Shown piece by piece: positions 44,557 to 55,607 of a stretch of DNA of 64,000 nt. The stretch's first letter is position 1, and each line of letters starts with the position of its first letter. The position numbers and the translations under genes are program-made. A model generated the notes under the pieces. That model was not told the origin of the DNA. It saw nothing but the letters and a program-made list of their open reading frames with translations, and did no database searches. The stretch lies in NCBI GenBank assembly GCA_900291925.1, contig UWYS01000001.1, positions 682,001 through 746,000 of the forward strand, written 5' to 3'. Origin of the DNA: Thecaphora thlaspeos. Its lineage: Eukaryota; Basidiomycota; Ustilaginomycetes; Urocystidales; Glomosporiaceae.

Positions 44557-45927
44557 CTAAGGATCGGTCTTCTTCGACTCTGCGTCCTTGTCACCGCCGC
44601 TCGACACCTCCTCCTCCTCCTCGAGCCATCCACCGGCGAGATCCGGTGGGATCTCTTGCATCTGAACGCTCGGCGCGCCGTGAAGGTACCTCAGCTGTTC
44701 TAGGATCTGCACTCTAATCTTTTCCAGGCTGGCCTTCGAGTTCTGGTTTTCGACTCTGCCTGCCTGGAGCGCTTCGTGGAGACGGTACGAGGGGGCAAAG
44801 AAGGCGTCGTAGGGCGTGTTGGGTAGCGTGTCGGGGATCTGACAGCCGGTGAGGACCGACGTCTCGTAAGCCCAGCAGCGGGCTACGTTGCGGATCGTAT
44901 AGCCTCCGCCGCCGAGGACGAGGAGGGGCAGGCCGAACGACTTGATGAAGCGGACGCATTCGCCGTGTGCGGCAATCGAGAGGTTGAAGCAGCCAAGCCT
45001 GTCGAGCCCCAGGCTGTCGGCGCCACACTGCAGGACGATGGAGGCGGGGCGGAACGTGGTGATGCACGGTTCCATGACGCTCTTGAACAGGCTGACGTAG
45101 CCTGCATCGTCAATGCCATCCTGGAGGGGAACGTTGAGGCAAAAGTGCTTGCCCAGGCTGGTGCCGATCTCGTTGATGTTGCCCGTGCAGGGGAAGAAGT
45201 CGTTGCCGTACTTGTGGAAGGAGACCGTCATGACGCGGTTGGAGTTGTAAAAGGCCTCCTGGACACCGTCGCCGTGGTGGATGTCGATGTCGATGTAGAG
45301 GACGCGCGGGTGGTAGCGGAGCAGCTCGATGATGGCGAGCACGATGTCGTTGACGTAGCAGAAGCCGCTGGCCTCGCTCTTCTTGGCATGATGGAGGCCG
45401 CCGGACCAGTTGATGGCAATGTCGGTCTGGCCGGCGACGAGCTTGCGAGCACCGGCCAGCGAGCCGCCGGCGTACGACTTGCAGAAGTCGTACATCCTGT
45501 CAAAGACGGGGCAGTCGTCGGCGAAGTTGAAGCGGGTAGAGGCGGACGAAGGCGGCGTGGAGGGAGTGACGGTGCTGAGGAAGTCTACGTAGTCGCTGTC
45601 GTGGAACATCTCGAGCTCCTCCTTGGTGGCCTCCCTGGGCGTGTAGACGTCCATGTGCTTGTGGAGGCCATATGCGAGGACGAGGCCGTTTGTGAGGGTC
45701 AGCCTGGCTGGCTTCATGGGGTGGCGTTCGCCGTAGTGGTAGTGGCCGATCCCCTCTGGGTAGTAGTACGTGACGTGCGGATTGGAGTGTGGCTGGACGT
45801 TGCTAGCGTTCTGGAAGAGGGCCTCGCCGCCGCCGTTTGCGGCAGAGCGGTCGTAGAAGAAGGGCGAGTCGGAAAAGGTGTAGCTGGGGCTGGACCCGAC
45901 CACCTGGTCGTAGTCGAGCACCACCAT
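44557..45927 (-). CDS. HOS2: Class I histone deacetylase, HOS2/HDAC3-like, 456 aa, single exon
   Basis: The product has the full class I deacetylase fold. It shows [20 protein letters not shown] near the N-terminus and the catalytic region [26 protein letters not shown], with the paired His. The zinc-binding segment is [14 protein letters not shown], followed by [18 protein letters not shown] and the [14 protein letters not shown] motif. HPMKP plus a short acidic C-terminal tail fits the Hos2/HDAC3 group better than Rpd3, which is inference. It removes acetyl groups from histone tails within a Set3-type complex. The start was chosen at 45927 (MVVLDYDQ). An in-frame ATG at 46050 would add 41 residues of low-complexity sequence. 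It converges on gamma-adaptin with 278 bp between stop codons, and diverges from the transporter gene. Confidence 0.93.
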   Translation of the reverse strand: MVVLDYDQVVGSSPSYTFSDSPFFYDRSAANGGGEALFQNASNVQPHSNPHVTYYYPEGIGHYHYGERHPMKPARLTLTNGLVLAYGLHKHMDVYTPREATKEELEMFHDSDYVDFLSTVTPSTPPSSASTRFNFADDCPVFDRMYDFCKSYAGGSLAGARKLVAGQTDIAINWSGGLHHAKKSEASGFCYVNDIVLAIIELLRYHPRVLYIDIDIHHGDGVQEAFYNSNRVMTVSFHKYGNDFFPCTGNINEIGTSLGKHFCLNVPLQDGIDDAGYVSLFKSVMEPCITTFRPASIVLQCGADSLGLDRLGCFNLSIAAHGECVRFIKSFGLPLLVLGGGGYTIRNVARCWAYETSVLTGCQIPDTLPNTPYDAFFAPSYRLHEALQAGRVENQNSKASLEKIRVQILEQLRYLHGAPSVQMQEIPPDLAGGWLEEEEEVSSGGDKDAESKKTDP

Positions 45928-46771
45928 GGTGGAGCGTGAGTGTCGCGGGGGCGATGAGTGTGCGCGGCGCGAATGTGATGGTGGTAGGCGGAGGGTGGTG
46001 GGTGGTTGCTGGTGGTGTAGCTGAGGGATGCGGAAGGCGAGAGCAGGCACACCTAATCACGTGAATGCTACCTTATGGTGGCTCCATGGCTACTCGCGCG
46101 AGACGCGTTGAAGCGCCTGGGCAACACGCGTCTTTCCGAAAGCGTGTCAACCCGCGCGAGAAAGGGGGGGGGGAAAGGCGCGGCCCTTGTCAGCTGATTG
46201 ACCAGTCTGAGATGCACCCGATCGGGTGCTTCACACGTCCTATGTGGTCCGGCTAATGGCCCGATCTTATAACCCGGTGTGGAGGCGAGGCCTTTGGTTC
46301 AGTCGCGCGATTGCGTGCCCCAGGCTCCTTGTTCGGCTGAAGCGCTTCCGTGAGTCTTGAATGATGCGCTTGCGGCGTCGGCCTGGCCGAATGGCGAGCC
46401 AGCGCAGCACCAGCGCAGCACCAGCGCAGCACCAGCGCAGCATCAGTGCAGCATCAGTGCAGCATCAGCGTCCGACCGACCGACGGACCAGGCCGGCCAG
46501 CCAGACTCCGAGTCAGGCAGGCGCCGAAAAGATAGCGCGGATCAGCAACGTCAGCCGGCCCAGGTGGAGCAGCACAGTCCACGCACGCCCAACGCCCACA
46601 GCCAAAGCTCACCAGCCCTGACCGCGTTCGCGTGACTCGCACCCACCGCCACCGCCACCACCACCACCACTGCCGCCACAAGCACAACAGATCCCCCCTT
46701 CCCTCGCCCACACGTTAATCACCCCGCACACCACCGTCCCTCACCCTCGGCAAGCCAGCTAGACGCCCGCC
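45928..46771. promoter_or_regulatory. Divergent promoter region, HOS2-like and SLC35F6-like genes
   Basis: This 844-bp region lies between two divergent starts. It contains an 11-bp minisatellite (46402-46467), short CCGACCGACCGACGG and CCGGCCAGCCAG repeats just after it, and pyrimidine/CCA-rich leader-like DNA at about 46640-46750. The promoter role is inferred from position. Confidence 0.5.
46402..46467 (+). repeat. 11-bp minisatellite, six tandem units
   Basis: The units are GCGCAGCACCA (three copies), GCGCAGCATCA (one copy) and GTGCAGCATCA (two copies), running head to tail without gaps for 66 bp. The period of 11 bp is close to one helical turn. It lies in the divergent promoter of the HOS2-like and SLC35F6-like genes. 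Confidence 0.92.
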
Positions 46772-48301
46772 ATGGTCACCCGCTCCGCTGTCCCGCTCCT
46801 CGTGGCGGGCATGCTCCTTACTGGCATCAGCAACTCGCTCCTAAACAAGTGGTAAGGTCGTCGCCGCATCGCTTGGCATCATCGCTATCCCGCTCGCATC
46901 CTCATCTCTGATCCCCTCTCTCTACCTCCATCGTGCCGCCCCCACAGGCAAGACATGCAGTGCGTCGCCAACTGCGACGACAAGGACCCAAAGCAGCATC
47001 TCGAATTCAGCCAGCCCGTGTGGCAGACGCTTCAGATGTTCCTTGGAGAGTGCCTCTGCCTCCTTCCCGTCCTCTTCCGCATCGTATACAGCCGCTTCTC
47101 CGCGTCAAGAGACGCCGACCTCAAGAAGCCTCTCCTCCAGCAATACCCACCAGACTCGGGCATCGTCGTCCATAGCACAAACGACTCGCCCACGTCCCGC
47201 TTCAACTCGTCCGACGCACCCACCACATCTTACGACGCTACACGCTCCTACGTCCACTCGGGAGCGACGCACGCACCTGCCGAACCCGTTCCCCTCGCTG
47301 CGCCCCCGCCTGAGATCGCCGGTCGCGCCATCCAGCCGGGCGAGGCCGACGAGTCGGCCATCGAGGGTGACCTCATCCCCGCCGAGTACGAAGGAGAGGC
47401 CCTCACCGGCCGCAACGTCTTCCTCTTCTTCATGCCCGCCCTCTGCGACATCTGCGGCACCACGCTCATGAATGTCGGCCTCCTCTTCACCCCCGTCAGC
47501 ATCTATCAGATGACACGCGGCGCCCTCGTTCTCTGGGTCGGCGTCTTTAGCGTCATCTTCCTGCGCAGGCACCTCTACCTCTTCCAGTGGCTCAGCCTCG
47601 TTACCGTCATGCTCGGCGTCTGCGTCGTTGGCATCAGCGGGACCCTTTTCTCCGCGTCCGGCAGCAACGATCCCAAGGCCGAGTCCGAGGACGAGCTGCC
47701 CGAGGCGGCCCAGACGCTGCTAGGCGTCCTTCTGATCCTCTTCGCCCAGCTCTTCACCGCCTCGCAGTTTGTCCTTGAGGAAAAGATCTTGACGCGCTAC
47801 GCTGTCGAGCCGCTGCTGGCTGTGGGCTACGAGGGCCTGTTTGGCGCCCTCACCACGCTCGCGGCCATGCCATTCCTCCACTTCTTTATCGGCCGCACGC
47901 CCGAAGGCCAGGGAGGCTACTTTGACATGTCTGCAGGGTGGCACCAGATCATCCACGTCCCCGCCGTCCTCTGGAGCTCGGTCGCCATCGCGTTTTCGAT
48001 TGCCTTCTTCAACTCCTTTGGACTCAGCGTCACGCGGTCCGTCAGCGCGACGGCGAGGAGCACCATTGACACCTGCCGCACCCTCGGCATTTGGATCGTC
48101 TCGCTCGTGCTCGGCTGGGAGGTCTTCAAGCCGCTCAGCGGAGGCCTCCAGGTGATCGGGTTCGGCCTTCTCGTCTACGGCACCTTCCTCTTCAACGGCA
48201 TCGTCAGCCCGCCAACTTTCTGCGCAGGCCAGCCTAGAGAGTACCAGCCCGCCCCCGTTGACGACGTCGACGACGTCGACGATGCGCCCTCGCGACGTTG
48301 A
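46772..48301 (+). CDS. SLC35F6-like transporter of the drug/metabolite superfamily, 477 aa, two exons
   Basis: Exons are 46772-46851 and 46948-48301, joined by a 96-nt GT-AG intron that splits a Trp codon. The protein has about ten hydrophobic segments. The first (about 5-22) is followed by a short N-terminal loop with CVANCDD and a QPVWQTLQMFLGECLCL segment. There is a long hydrophilic loop at about 80-155, then FFMPALCDICGTTLMNVGL, TRGALVLWVGVFSVIFLRR, and the later LEEKILTRYAVEPLLAVGYEGLFG. These match SLC35F6 (formerly ANT2BP/C2orf18) in order and wording. Family members are EamA-type carriers of lysosomal or endomembrane location, and their substrate is not firmly known. The C-terminus is a short Asp-rich tail with repeated DDVDDV. 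Confidence 0.85.
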
Positions 48302-48859
48302 CGAAACGAGCTCCTCCGTCAGCATTACTGTTTCTTCCGACCTCCGCCGCTCTGCCTCGTCGCATTATCCCTCCCTTGACCGGACTTCACTCTCTCTCCC
48401 TCTCCCGGGCCCTTCCGTCGCAATGTGTTTGTATCGAGGTCGATACCTATTCTCCATCTGACATCGTCTCCATCAGCATCTCCATCAACACAGTACACTG
48501 TAACGAATTCACGAACCTCTTTAATCTTTCCTTCTCTTTGAGCTCGTGCTGTGCGTGTAACGGAAAGGCAGATTGCCTGCATTTTGAGGGGTGTGTGGGC
48601 ACGTTGCGTAGTACAGTGTGCCTTTTACGTGCTTACAGGACAGGAAGATCGATAGGCGAACAAGGCAGGATTGAGATGCTGAAGACGACCACGTAGAGTA
48701 ATAAGAGCGAGTGGAGAGCCGAGGCGCGGGGAGGGGCAAAAAGAGGTACTAGTAATACATCCTCTAGCTCGAAAGAAGAGAGAAACAGGCGGTATGGAGG
48801 GGATGTAGCGTTGGACGTTCAGGATTTTGCTGAGGACAACAGAGGGGGTGTCGGAGCGA
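48302..48859. other. Convergent intergenic region, SLC35F6-like and MSS116-like genes
   Basis: Both genes end into this 558-bp stretch. It holds moderately AT-rich and pyrimidine-rich sequence and two partial GTACAGTG-like motifs (about 48490-48500 and 48611-48617). No gene was recognised. Confidence 0.5.
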
Positions 48860-51391
48860 TTAGTCGTAGAAATCGTTACGAGGCTTGCGCTCCTCGCGAC
48901 GGTCGTTGCTGAAGCGGTCAGAACCAGAGGACGATCCGCCTCGTCCGCCGCTGAAACCTCCCTTGTATCCCCCGCCTTCGCGCGGCTTGAAACCACCCTC
49001 TCGGCCACCGCTGCTGAACGAACCGCCCTCACGCGACCTAAAGCCTCCTCCTCCTCCGCCGTCGCGGCTGCGAGGCTTGAAGCCTCCCTCGCGCTCGCCA
49101 GCGTCTCGGTCGTACCTCTTGAAACCGCCGTCGCGATCACTTCCGCCGCTGCTGCTCCTGCGGAATCCACCGCCTCGATCGCTGTTGCTCTGCGAGAATC
49201 TTCCACCCTTTCCACCGCGGAAGCCTCCACCCCGGTCAGAGGAGGAAATGCCGAGCTTCTTGAGAAACTCGTCGCCGACGAAGGGCTCACGCTCCATCTT
49301 GCCTGCCTTGACGGCCCACTGCTTGAGGCCCTGGAGGATGGACGTCTTGGTCGTCCTGAGCTCTGGGACACGTCCCATGTAGAAGCCAAGCATCGAGGCA
49401 AACGCCTCGCGCACCGTGTCCGGCTCCATGGCCGTCAGGCTCGCCTCGAGTTCGACGTCAATCGCCTCGGCATCAAAGCGACCCGTCAGCGGTCCGCTGA
49501 TGCGCACAGGTCCCGCGGCGAAGTCGTTGTCGCGCGAGTAGCGGCCCTTGCTGCGCAGCTCCCTCTTATCCTTGACCTGGGGCGCGGGCGAGGCAAAGTC
49601 CTCGGGCGACTCGTCAAACTTCTTGCACAGATCCTCTACCTCGCCCGTCATCTCGGCGACTGAGAGCTTCTTGATCGGCAGGTCGTCGAGCTGGAAGTGG
49701 AGGAAACCCTGCTCCCAGTTGAGCAGGACGATGTCGGCACGTCCCATGGCGCCAGCGCGACCGGTACGGCCGATACGGTGGATGTACTGGTCCTTGTTAG
49801 ACGGCACGCCGACCTGGATGACACGCGTGGTGCCCGGATAGTCGACGCCACGCGCGCTGACGTCGCTGGTGACGAGCACGCTCCCGCCGCTCTGGTCCTT
49901 GCGGAAGCGGTCACTGGTCTTGAAGCGCTGATTCTGGTCCTTCTTGCTGTGGATCTCGTAGAGCTGCGCGCCGCGTCCCGTCGGCAAGAGCTTCCTCGTG
50001 TCGCGGATGACGTCGGAGAGCATCTGCGTGAGCTTGGTGGTGGGCGCAAAAACGATGACCTTGGACTTGCCTGGGTTGACGAGCTGGTCGTGAGCGATCA
50101 GCCGGAGGATGTGCGGGATCTGTTCCTCGGCCGAGTCGACAACGGTGCAGTACTGGGGGATGTGCTTGTGCACGTTGTCCTCGCCCGCCGGGACGCAGTC
50201 GATGAAGCGGTGGTTCTTCTCGAGGCTGGCGCGCGCGATGCTGCGGATGTCCTGCGACACGGTGGCCGAGAAGAGCATCGTCTGACGCTCACCCTTGGGC
50301 GGGAGGAACTCCATGATGGCCTTGAGCTCATCGCGGAAGCCCATCTCGAGCAGCGTGTCGGCCTCGTCGAGGATGAGGGTGCGGCAGGCCGACATGGCCT
50401 CCTTCATCATGCCGACGTCCTTGAGCAGGTCGAGCAGACGTCCGGGCGTCGCTACGATGATGTCCGGCCGTCCGCGTCGCCAGTCGTTGATCTGGTGGTT
50501 CCTGCTCGCTCCGCCGACGAGCAGCTGGACCTGGAGGTCGTCGTGGTGCGAGAGGAGCTTCTTGGCCTCCATGGCGATCTGGGTGGCGAGCTCTCGCGTG
50601 GGCGAGAGGATCAGCGCTCCGACCGTGTTCTGAGTGAACTGCCTGACCAGCGCGGTGCGCCCATGCTTGTCGAGCGACTTGAAGTCGAGGTCGGGGCGGT
50701 GTCGCTCGAGCATCTTTGTCCAGCCCTCGGAAAAGACGCCGCGCTGGACGTCTTCTATCGACCTGACGCGGCCCTCGACGGCGGGAACTAGGAAGGCGAT
50801 TGTCTTTCCCGTTCCCGTCTTTGCCTTGACCAGGAGGTCTCGGCCCTGGCCGTCGGCCATAGGCTCGGCGTCCTTGCCGAGGCGTCCGGCCAGCTCAGGG
50901 AGCAGGTGAAGGACCTTTTCCTGGACGAGCGACATGTCCTTGTATCCAAACGGCTTGACGGTCAGCGCCTTCCAGGTCGGATAGGCGATGTGGCCCTTGA
51001 GCGAGGCAAATGTAGCATCCTTTTGTCTTTCCGGACGCTTTTCTGCTTGATTTGACGGTGTCTCGGTTTGTGTTGATGGTGTGCCAGTCTCTACTGCCTC
51101 TTGGGCGCCTTCTGCGACAGCTGCTTCGAGGTCAACGTCCTTGCCCTCTTGCTGCTCGCGGAGGGCGAAGTATGTGGTGAATGCTCGTGCGACTGAGGCC
51201 TGGGCCGATGTGGACGAGAGGAGCGAGGCTGTCCGCGTGGCGTAGGTGGGGAGGGAGCGGTAAGTCTGCTGTATTGCCGAGGACGATGCGGTGATCTGGC
51301 TGAAAAGGCGCGAGGTGGACCTCGAGGCCGAGAAGCGCTCCGCGGCGGCCGTAGCCTGGCGGAGCGGCAAACGTCGGATGGAAGCGAGCAT
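48860..51391 (-). CDS. MSS116: Mitochondrial DEAD-box RNA helicase, MSS116-like, 843 aa, single exon
   Basis: The first about 70 residues are rich in Arg, Ser and Ala with almost no acidic residues, as in a mitochondrial presequence. The helicase core has Walker A AKTGTGKT, PTRELATQ, a TPGRLLDLLKD segment, the DEAD box in LDEADTLLEMGF, motif III SAT, then VTSDVSARGVDYPG and HRIGRTGRAG. A conserved region after the core matches the C-terminal extension of the Mss116/CYT-19 family. The last about 150 residues are Gly/Arg/Phe-rich with RGG-like repeats, as expected for an RNA-binding tail. Family role: ATP-dependent RNA chaperone needed for mitochondrial group I and II intron splicing and translation. 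It diverges from PIG-U. Confidence 0.92.
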   Translation of the reverse strand: MLASIRRLPLRQATAAAERFSASRSTSRLFSQITASSSAIQQTYRSLPTYATRTASLLSSTSAQASVARAFTTYFALREQQEGKDVDLEAAVAEGAQEAVETGTPSTQTETPSNQAEKRPERQKDATFASLKGHIAYPTWKALTVKPFGYKDMSLVQEKVLHLLPELAGRLGKDAEPMADGQGRDLLVKAKTGTGKTIAFLVPAVEGRVRSIEDVQRGVFSEGWTKMLERHRPDLDFKSLDKHGRTALVRQFTQNTVGALILSPTRELATQIAMEAKKLLSHHDDLQVQLLVGGASRNHQINDWRRGRPDIIVATPGRLLDLLKDVGMMKEAMSACRTLILDEADTLLEMGFRDELKAIMEFLPPKGERQTMLFSATVSQDIRSIARASLEKNHRFIDCVPAGEDNVHKHIPQYCTVVDSAEEQIPHILRLIAHDQLVNPGKSKVIVFAPTTKLTQMLSDVIRDTRKLLPTGRGAQLYEIHSKKDQNQRFKTSDRFRKDQSGGSVLVTSDVSARGVDYPGTTRVIQVGVPSNKDQYIHRIGRTGRAGAMGRADIVLLNWEQGFLHFQLDDLPIKKLSVAEMTGEVEDLCKKFDESPEDFASPAPQVKDKRELRSKGRYSRDNDFAAGPVRISGPLTGRFDAEAIDVELEASLTAMEPDTVREAFASMLGFYMGRVPELRTTKTSILQGLKQWAVKAGKMEREPFVGDEFLKKLGISSSDRGGGFRGGKGGRFSQSNSDRGGGFRRSSSGGSDRDGGFKRYDRDAGEREGGFKPRSRDGGGGGGFRSREGGSFSSGGREGGFKPREGGGYKGGFSGGRGGSSSGSDRFSNDRREERKPRNDFYD

Positions 51392-52032
51392 GCCGAGCAG
51401 GGAGTGGTCGTGCAGGTGGATCTGTTAGACGATACCAGCTAGGGGGAGAGGGAGGGGGGGGGAACGGGGCCTGTTGGTGATCCCTGCCTGTGCCTTGAGA
51501 ACGATGGACGAGCGAGCGGACAGAGTGTGCTGTTGCTGGGATGGGCGACGTTGTGGTGTTGCTGGTGGCGAGAGGGTAAGAAGGGGTGGCAAAGTGGGGG
51601 GGGAAGTGGGGGGGGGGGGGGGGGGCGAGGGCAGACGTTGGATGGGCCGCTCTCTCGACGGACGAGAAAGCGCGAACCCTGAAAAAGGGCACCTCGCCTG
51701 CCTTGCCGCCACGCCACGCCCTTCTCAGCTCAGCCCGCAAAAAAAAGAAGAAAATTTCGCAACAAAACGCCAAAAGAAAATCAAATTAGAAAATCAAGAA
51801 CACAGCGGAAGCAGGCGCAGCCAGGGTTGGTCAGCCAGTCAGACAAGGACAGCACCCGATGAGGGCCTGGAGGCGTCGCTCCCCGATGCAGAGCCACATC
51901 ACCAGGAAGCAAAGGCGGGGTGGAGGCGTCAGATCTCCGCCGCGCCAGTTCCCCCGCGGCCTTCTTGCCATCCAACACCAACCAACCAACGATACCACCG
52001 CCTCCTCCACCGCTCACCCCTAGCCGCGCACC
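51392..52032. promoter_or_regulatory. Divergent promoter region, MSS116-like and PIG-U genes
   Basis: This 641-bp region lies between two divergent starts. It contains an 18-base G run (51608-51625) with further G-rich flanks, and an A-rich patch at about 51735-51800. The promoter role is inferred from position. Confidence 0.5.
51608..51625 (+). repeat. Poly-G tract of 18 bases
   Basis: An uninterrupted run of 18 G is flanked by shorter G runs (about 51583-51607). It could form a G-quadruplex, or its length could be a sequencing artefact. It lies upstream of the MSS116-like gene on the opposite strand. Confidence 0.9.
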
Positions 52033-54272
52033 ATGCCATCGACACAGGTAGCGCACGCTACCCCTGCTCAAGCAGGTGCAAGGTCGATGACAGCGCGGAC
52101 GCTCCACCCATCGCGCCTCAAGCTCGCCGCCATCCTCCTCGCCGCGTTTGCGCTCCGCGTCGCTGTCTTCCGCTACACCGACCTGCCGTCGCAGCTTCAG
52201 CACAGGCCAGAGTTCAGCACACCCATAAACAGCTGGTCCTCGCTCCTAGAGGCTCACTATCTCCACAAGCATCCGCCAACATCCTCGGCCGCTCGTCACT
52301 CTGGCCGCCGCAACTTCGAACACGTCTCCGCCTATCACTCTGGCACCATACACCACTCGCCCCTCCTTTTGCCGCTCCTGGAAGCGCCCCTGTCGAGGCA
52401 CCTCGCCCATCCCAACGACATCTTCGCGCCCCTTGTATGGTCGCTTTGGGACGTCATCGCCGGCTACCTCGTCTTTCGCATCTGCCTCACCCTCGAGACC
52501 GCCGCCATTGTACGCAAGACCCACCTCTGGCCATGGGACCAGACCCGCGCCAACAAGGTGGCCCTCATCTACCTCTTTAACCCCTACACCCTCGCAGTCT
52601 GCCTGGCCAGGAGTACCGCACCGCTAGACAACCTCTGCATCCTCGCCTCCGTCTACGCCGCAATGACGGGTGAGCACGAAAGGATCTTCACCTGAAGTGC
52701 TCCGCCCTGCCGTCCCTTGCCGAGCTAACTCACCGCCTCTCCCGCCCGATCCTTGACACTCTGCATACAGCGTCAGCACTGCTAATGAGCATATCGTGGG
52801 CTTTCGCTGCCCTCCTCTCGTTCTACCCGCTGCTGCTGCTGCCCCTTTTGGCACAGCTCTGCCGCAAGAGGGCGGGCGAGGCAGAGTACGAAAACGAGGC
52901 CGCTCGCTTCGGCGGCAAGGCGGACGGAGCGTCCGACATTAAGAGAGCTCGTCGATTGGGCTTCATGGTGGATAGGGTCAGGAGGGCAAAGGTTCGTGCT
53001 ATGTCCCAGCGCCTGCAGTCGTCTTCGGCCATAGAAATTTGCATGCTGACGAGCAGGTGTGTGCGACCTCATTTCGGGTTGATCTGCAGCGCTGGGCTCT
53101 GGTCAAGACGCTTGTGCTCTGTCCTGCCGCCTTGGTCGCCGGCGTTCTGACGTCGAGGGCGATTGCGCTCAACCCCGGATCAAAGCTGTCACTGCTGCAG
53201 GCCATCGTCGAGAGTCGAAGCATCCCGATGGATCAGGGCTGGGAGTGGGCGGAGCGGGTCTACGGCGTCATGTGAGCATCTCTTACGGCCTTCCAGTCGA
53301 GGCATGAAGAGCTTGACGGCTCCACCGACCGTCCATACTGACGCGGTTGCCCTCGTTCGCAAATTGCCCTCCGTTCGGCCCTTTCCCCCTCTTCGCAGAC
53401 TCTTGGCGACCGATCTCACGCCCAACCTCGGGCTCTGGTGGTACTTCTTCATGGAGACGTTTGACCACTTCCGCGACTTTTTCCTGCTCACTTTCAACGT
53501 CCACGTAGCCGCCTATGTTGTTCCGGTGATGCTCAAATATCGGTAAGTGCTGGCCTATCGTTGCCTCTCTCTATGGGTGCGCCAACGGTCCGTGGAGTTG
53601 ACGCTAGTTCGACGAGTGCTGCCGTCTTCCCATCCGGTCGATGGTCTGCAGCCAAGACCCTCTGTTCGGTCTGACGATCATGCTGGGCATTATCGCAGTC
53701 TTCAAGAGCTATCCAACGGTGGGCGACCATGCCGTCTTCCTCTCGCTGTTCAGCCTACACAGTCACATTTTCGAGTGTAAGTCTGCCTCTGCCTGCGGAG
53801 ACGTGGCCACGTTTGAACATGCGCAGCGGTAGAGATTGACAAGCCGCGCGACCTTTGCTTTCGTTTTTTTTTCCCATCGTCCTTTAAAACAGACCTGCGA
53901 TATCCGCTCGTCTCGACGCTCCTCTACGCCTACTGCACGCTCCTCTCGCCGGCCTTCCACCACCTCTGGCTAACGGCAGGGTCGGGAAACGCCAACTTCT
54001 TCTACGCCATCACGCTGGTTTGGGCGCTAGGGGGCGGGATGCTGCTGCTCGATGCGATGTGGGCGTGGGGTCGCGACCGGTGGGAGCGCGAGAGGACGCC
54101 GATCCGCCCCGCTGTGACGCTTCCGCAGAAGGCCGTAGCGGCGGCGGTCGAGGCCGATGACGGGCAGGCGGTTGTGTCGGTGTTGGAGAGCAAGGCGGTA
54201 CCTGGCGGAGACGACGGCGTGTCTTTTGTTGGCGATAAGCCGGCGCGGAGGCGGGTCGTGGTGCAGATATGA
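52033..54272 (+). CDS. GAB1: PIG-U/GAB1 subunit of the GPI transamidase, 562 aa, six exons
   Basis: Exons are 52033-52669, 52771-52991, 53090-53271, 53399-53542, 53652-53776 and 53893-54272, all GT-AG with frame kept. The protein is strongly hydrophobic, with about eight to ten membrane segments. It shows the PIG-U markers EFSTPINSWSSLLEAHYL, HHSPLLLPLLEA, LIYLFNPYTLAVCLARSTAPLDN, the WWYFFMETFDHFRDFF region and QDPLFGLTIMLG. GPI transamidase works in the ER, cutting the C-terminal signal of a precursor and joining the protein to a GPI anchor. PIG-U is thought to recognise the lipid or its fatty acids. A basic hydrophilic insert in the region encoded by exon 2 (about residues 238-286) is unlike the core family. 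Five introns make this the most intron-rich gene in the window. Confidence 0.93.
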
Positions 54273-54496
54273 GTGCTCTCATCGCATCGAGCCTATCATA
54301 GATGGAATGCCATAAAAGTGACGTTCGAGGGGCGTAGATGAGACTGCGTTTCGTGGCGCTGTGATGTCTGATCGCTGCCGGGGCTGGATGCTTTGAAGAG
54401 AATGCCGTTGGTCTGGTATAGCGCCGCACAGGAGGCGATGGGGGTATAGACCGTCTCTTTGTGATGCGGTACGAAGCGGTGCGCTGGAGGACGGCG

Positions 54497-55165
54497 CTAC
54501 GTCGAGGCCGTTCGGGCTGACGGTGACGAGGGCAGCTCCTTCGCCTCGGCGTCGCGCTCGTCGAGGACCGAGGTGTAGACGCCCGTGGTGACTGCGCCGT
54601 GGTAATAGACGCGCTTGGCGACATCCTGGACCGCCCAGTCCAGACCATTCACCAGGTTTTCGCCCGTGAACGCACTGCACGGCTGTATCCTCCAGCTGTG
54701 CGACTTGCTCAGCTTATCTTGCTCGAGGCCGAGTGTACCCTTGATCTCCTCTGAGCTCATCGCACCGCTGAGGTCCTGCTTGTTGGCAAAGACGAGGATG
54801 GTAGCGCCGCTCAACCTCTCCTCTCCGAGCAGCGCATGTAGTTCCTCACGACAGTCTGCGATCCTGCCTCGATCGCTGCTATCGACGACCCAGACGACGC
54901 AGTCTGTCCGTTCAAAGTAGTTCCTCCAGTAGGGTCGGAGCGTCTTTTGACCGCCGACATCCCAGACGTTGAGTGTGTATCCGTTGTGGACGAAAGTCTG
55001 GATGCTGAAGCCTAGCGTGGGGGAGATGGATTCGATCTCGTCCTGCGACTGGTTGAGGAGACGTTTGAGGATGGTCGTCTTGCCGGCGTTGTCGAGGCCG
55101 AGGAAGAGGACGCGCAGCTCGAGCGAGCGCAGCTTTGTCTTGCGGATGATTGAAAGGAGGCCCAT
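54497..55165 (-). CDS. ARL2: ARL2 small GTPase, 222 aa, single exon
   Basis: The protein begins MGLLSIIRK, with a Gly2 and an amphipathic helix. The nucleotide-binding motifs are complete: GLDNAGKT (P-loop, about residues 23-30), TLGF (switch I), WDVGGQ (switch II, about 68-73), NKQD (about 127-130), and SAFTGENL for the last base-binding loop. [21 protein letters not shown] fits ARL2 rather than ARF1. Family role: ARL2 (fission yeast Alp41, budding yeast Cin4) regulates tubulin folding with cofactor D, and also binds BART-type effectors. The C-terminus is about 35 residues longer than usual, Ser/Ala-rich. It diverges from the LSB3-like gene. Confidence 0.93.
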   Translation of the reverse strand: MGLLSIIRKTKLRSLELRVLFLGLDNAGKTTILKRLLNQSQDEIESISPTLGFSIQTFVHNGYTLNVWDVGGQKTLRPYWRNYFERTDCVVWVVDSSDRGRIADCREELHALLGEERLSGATILVFANKQDLSGAMSSEEIKGTLGLEQDKLSKSHSWRIQPCSAFTGENLVNGLDWAVQDVAKRVYYHGAVTTGVYTSVLDERDAEAKELPSSPSARTAST

Positions 55166-55607
55166 CGTGGAGGGGGTAATCGAGGACCGAGAAGGCGATG
55201 CGAGGCAATGGGATGCGACGACGAGGCTTGCTAACTGTGTAGGGCAGGAGAGCGTGTCAAGAAGAAGGTGGTGGGAGTACGCATAGCGAATTGGCAGTGT
55301 AATTAAAACAAAAAGGCAGGGAGGGTGTGCGCGGGCCCCTGCGCCGCCGCCAATCGTGAATGGCCCGAGCGGCGGGGCGGTGTGTGGAGGTGGCCAATGT
55401 GGTGCCGGCGCCGGCCGCTAAGCGTCATCCCAGGCGCACGGCCACGCTCCCCTCCGCGCACCCACTTCTCGAGGGGCGCCCCGCACGGCTTCTCTGTAAC
55501 TTCTGTGCCGCACCTCGTTCTTCCCTCGCTTCCCGTCCCTCCTCTTCACTCTCGACACCCTTGCCCCACCGTCCACCCCCCTCTCCACCACGATCCAGGA
55601 AGCCATC
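55166..55607. promoter_or_regulatory. Divergent promoter region, ARL2 and LSB3-like genes
   Basis: These 442 bp separate two divergent start codons. The region holds a short A-rich patch at about 55298-55318 and pyrimidine-rich DNA upstream of the LSB3-like start. The promoter role is inferred from position. Confidence 0.45.

Noticed and set aside
45928..46050. Upstream in-frame extension of the HOS2-like protein
   Set aside because: 41 extra residues rich in Pro/Ser/His with no family counterpart. The downstream ATG has a good context and starts the conserved N-terminus.
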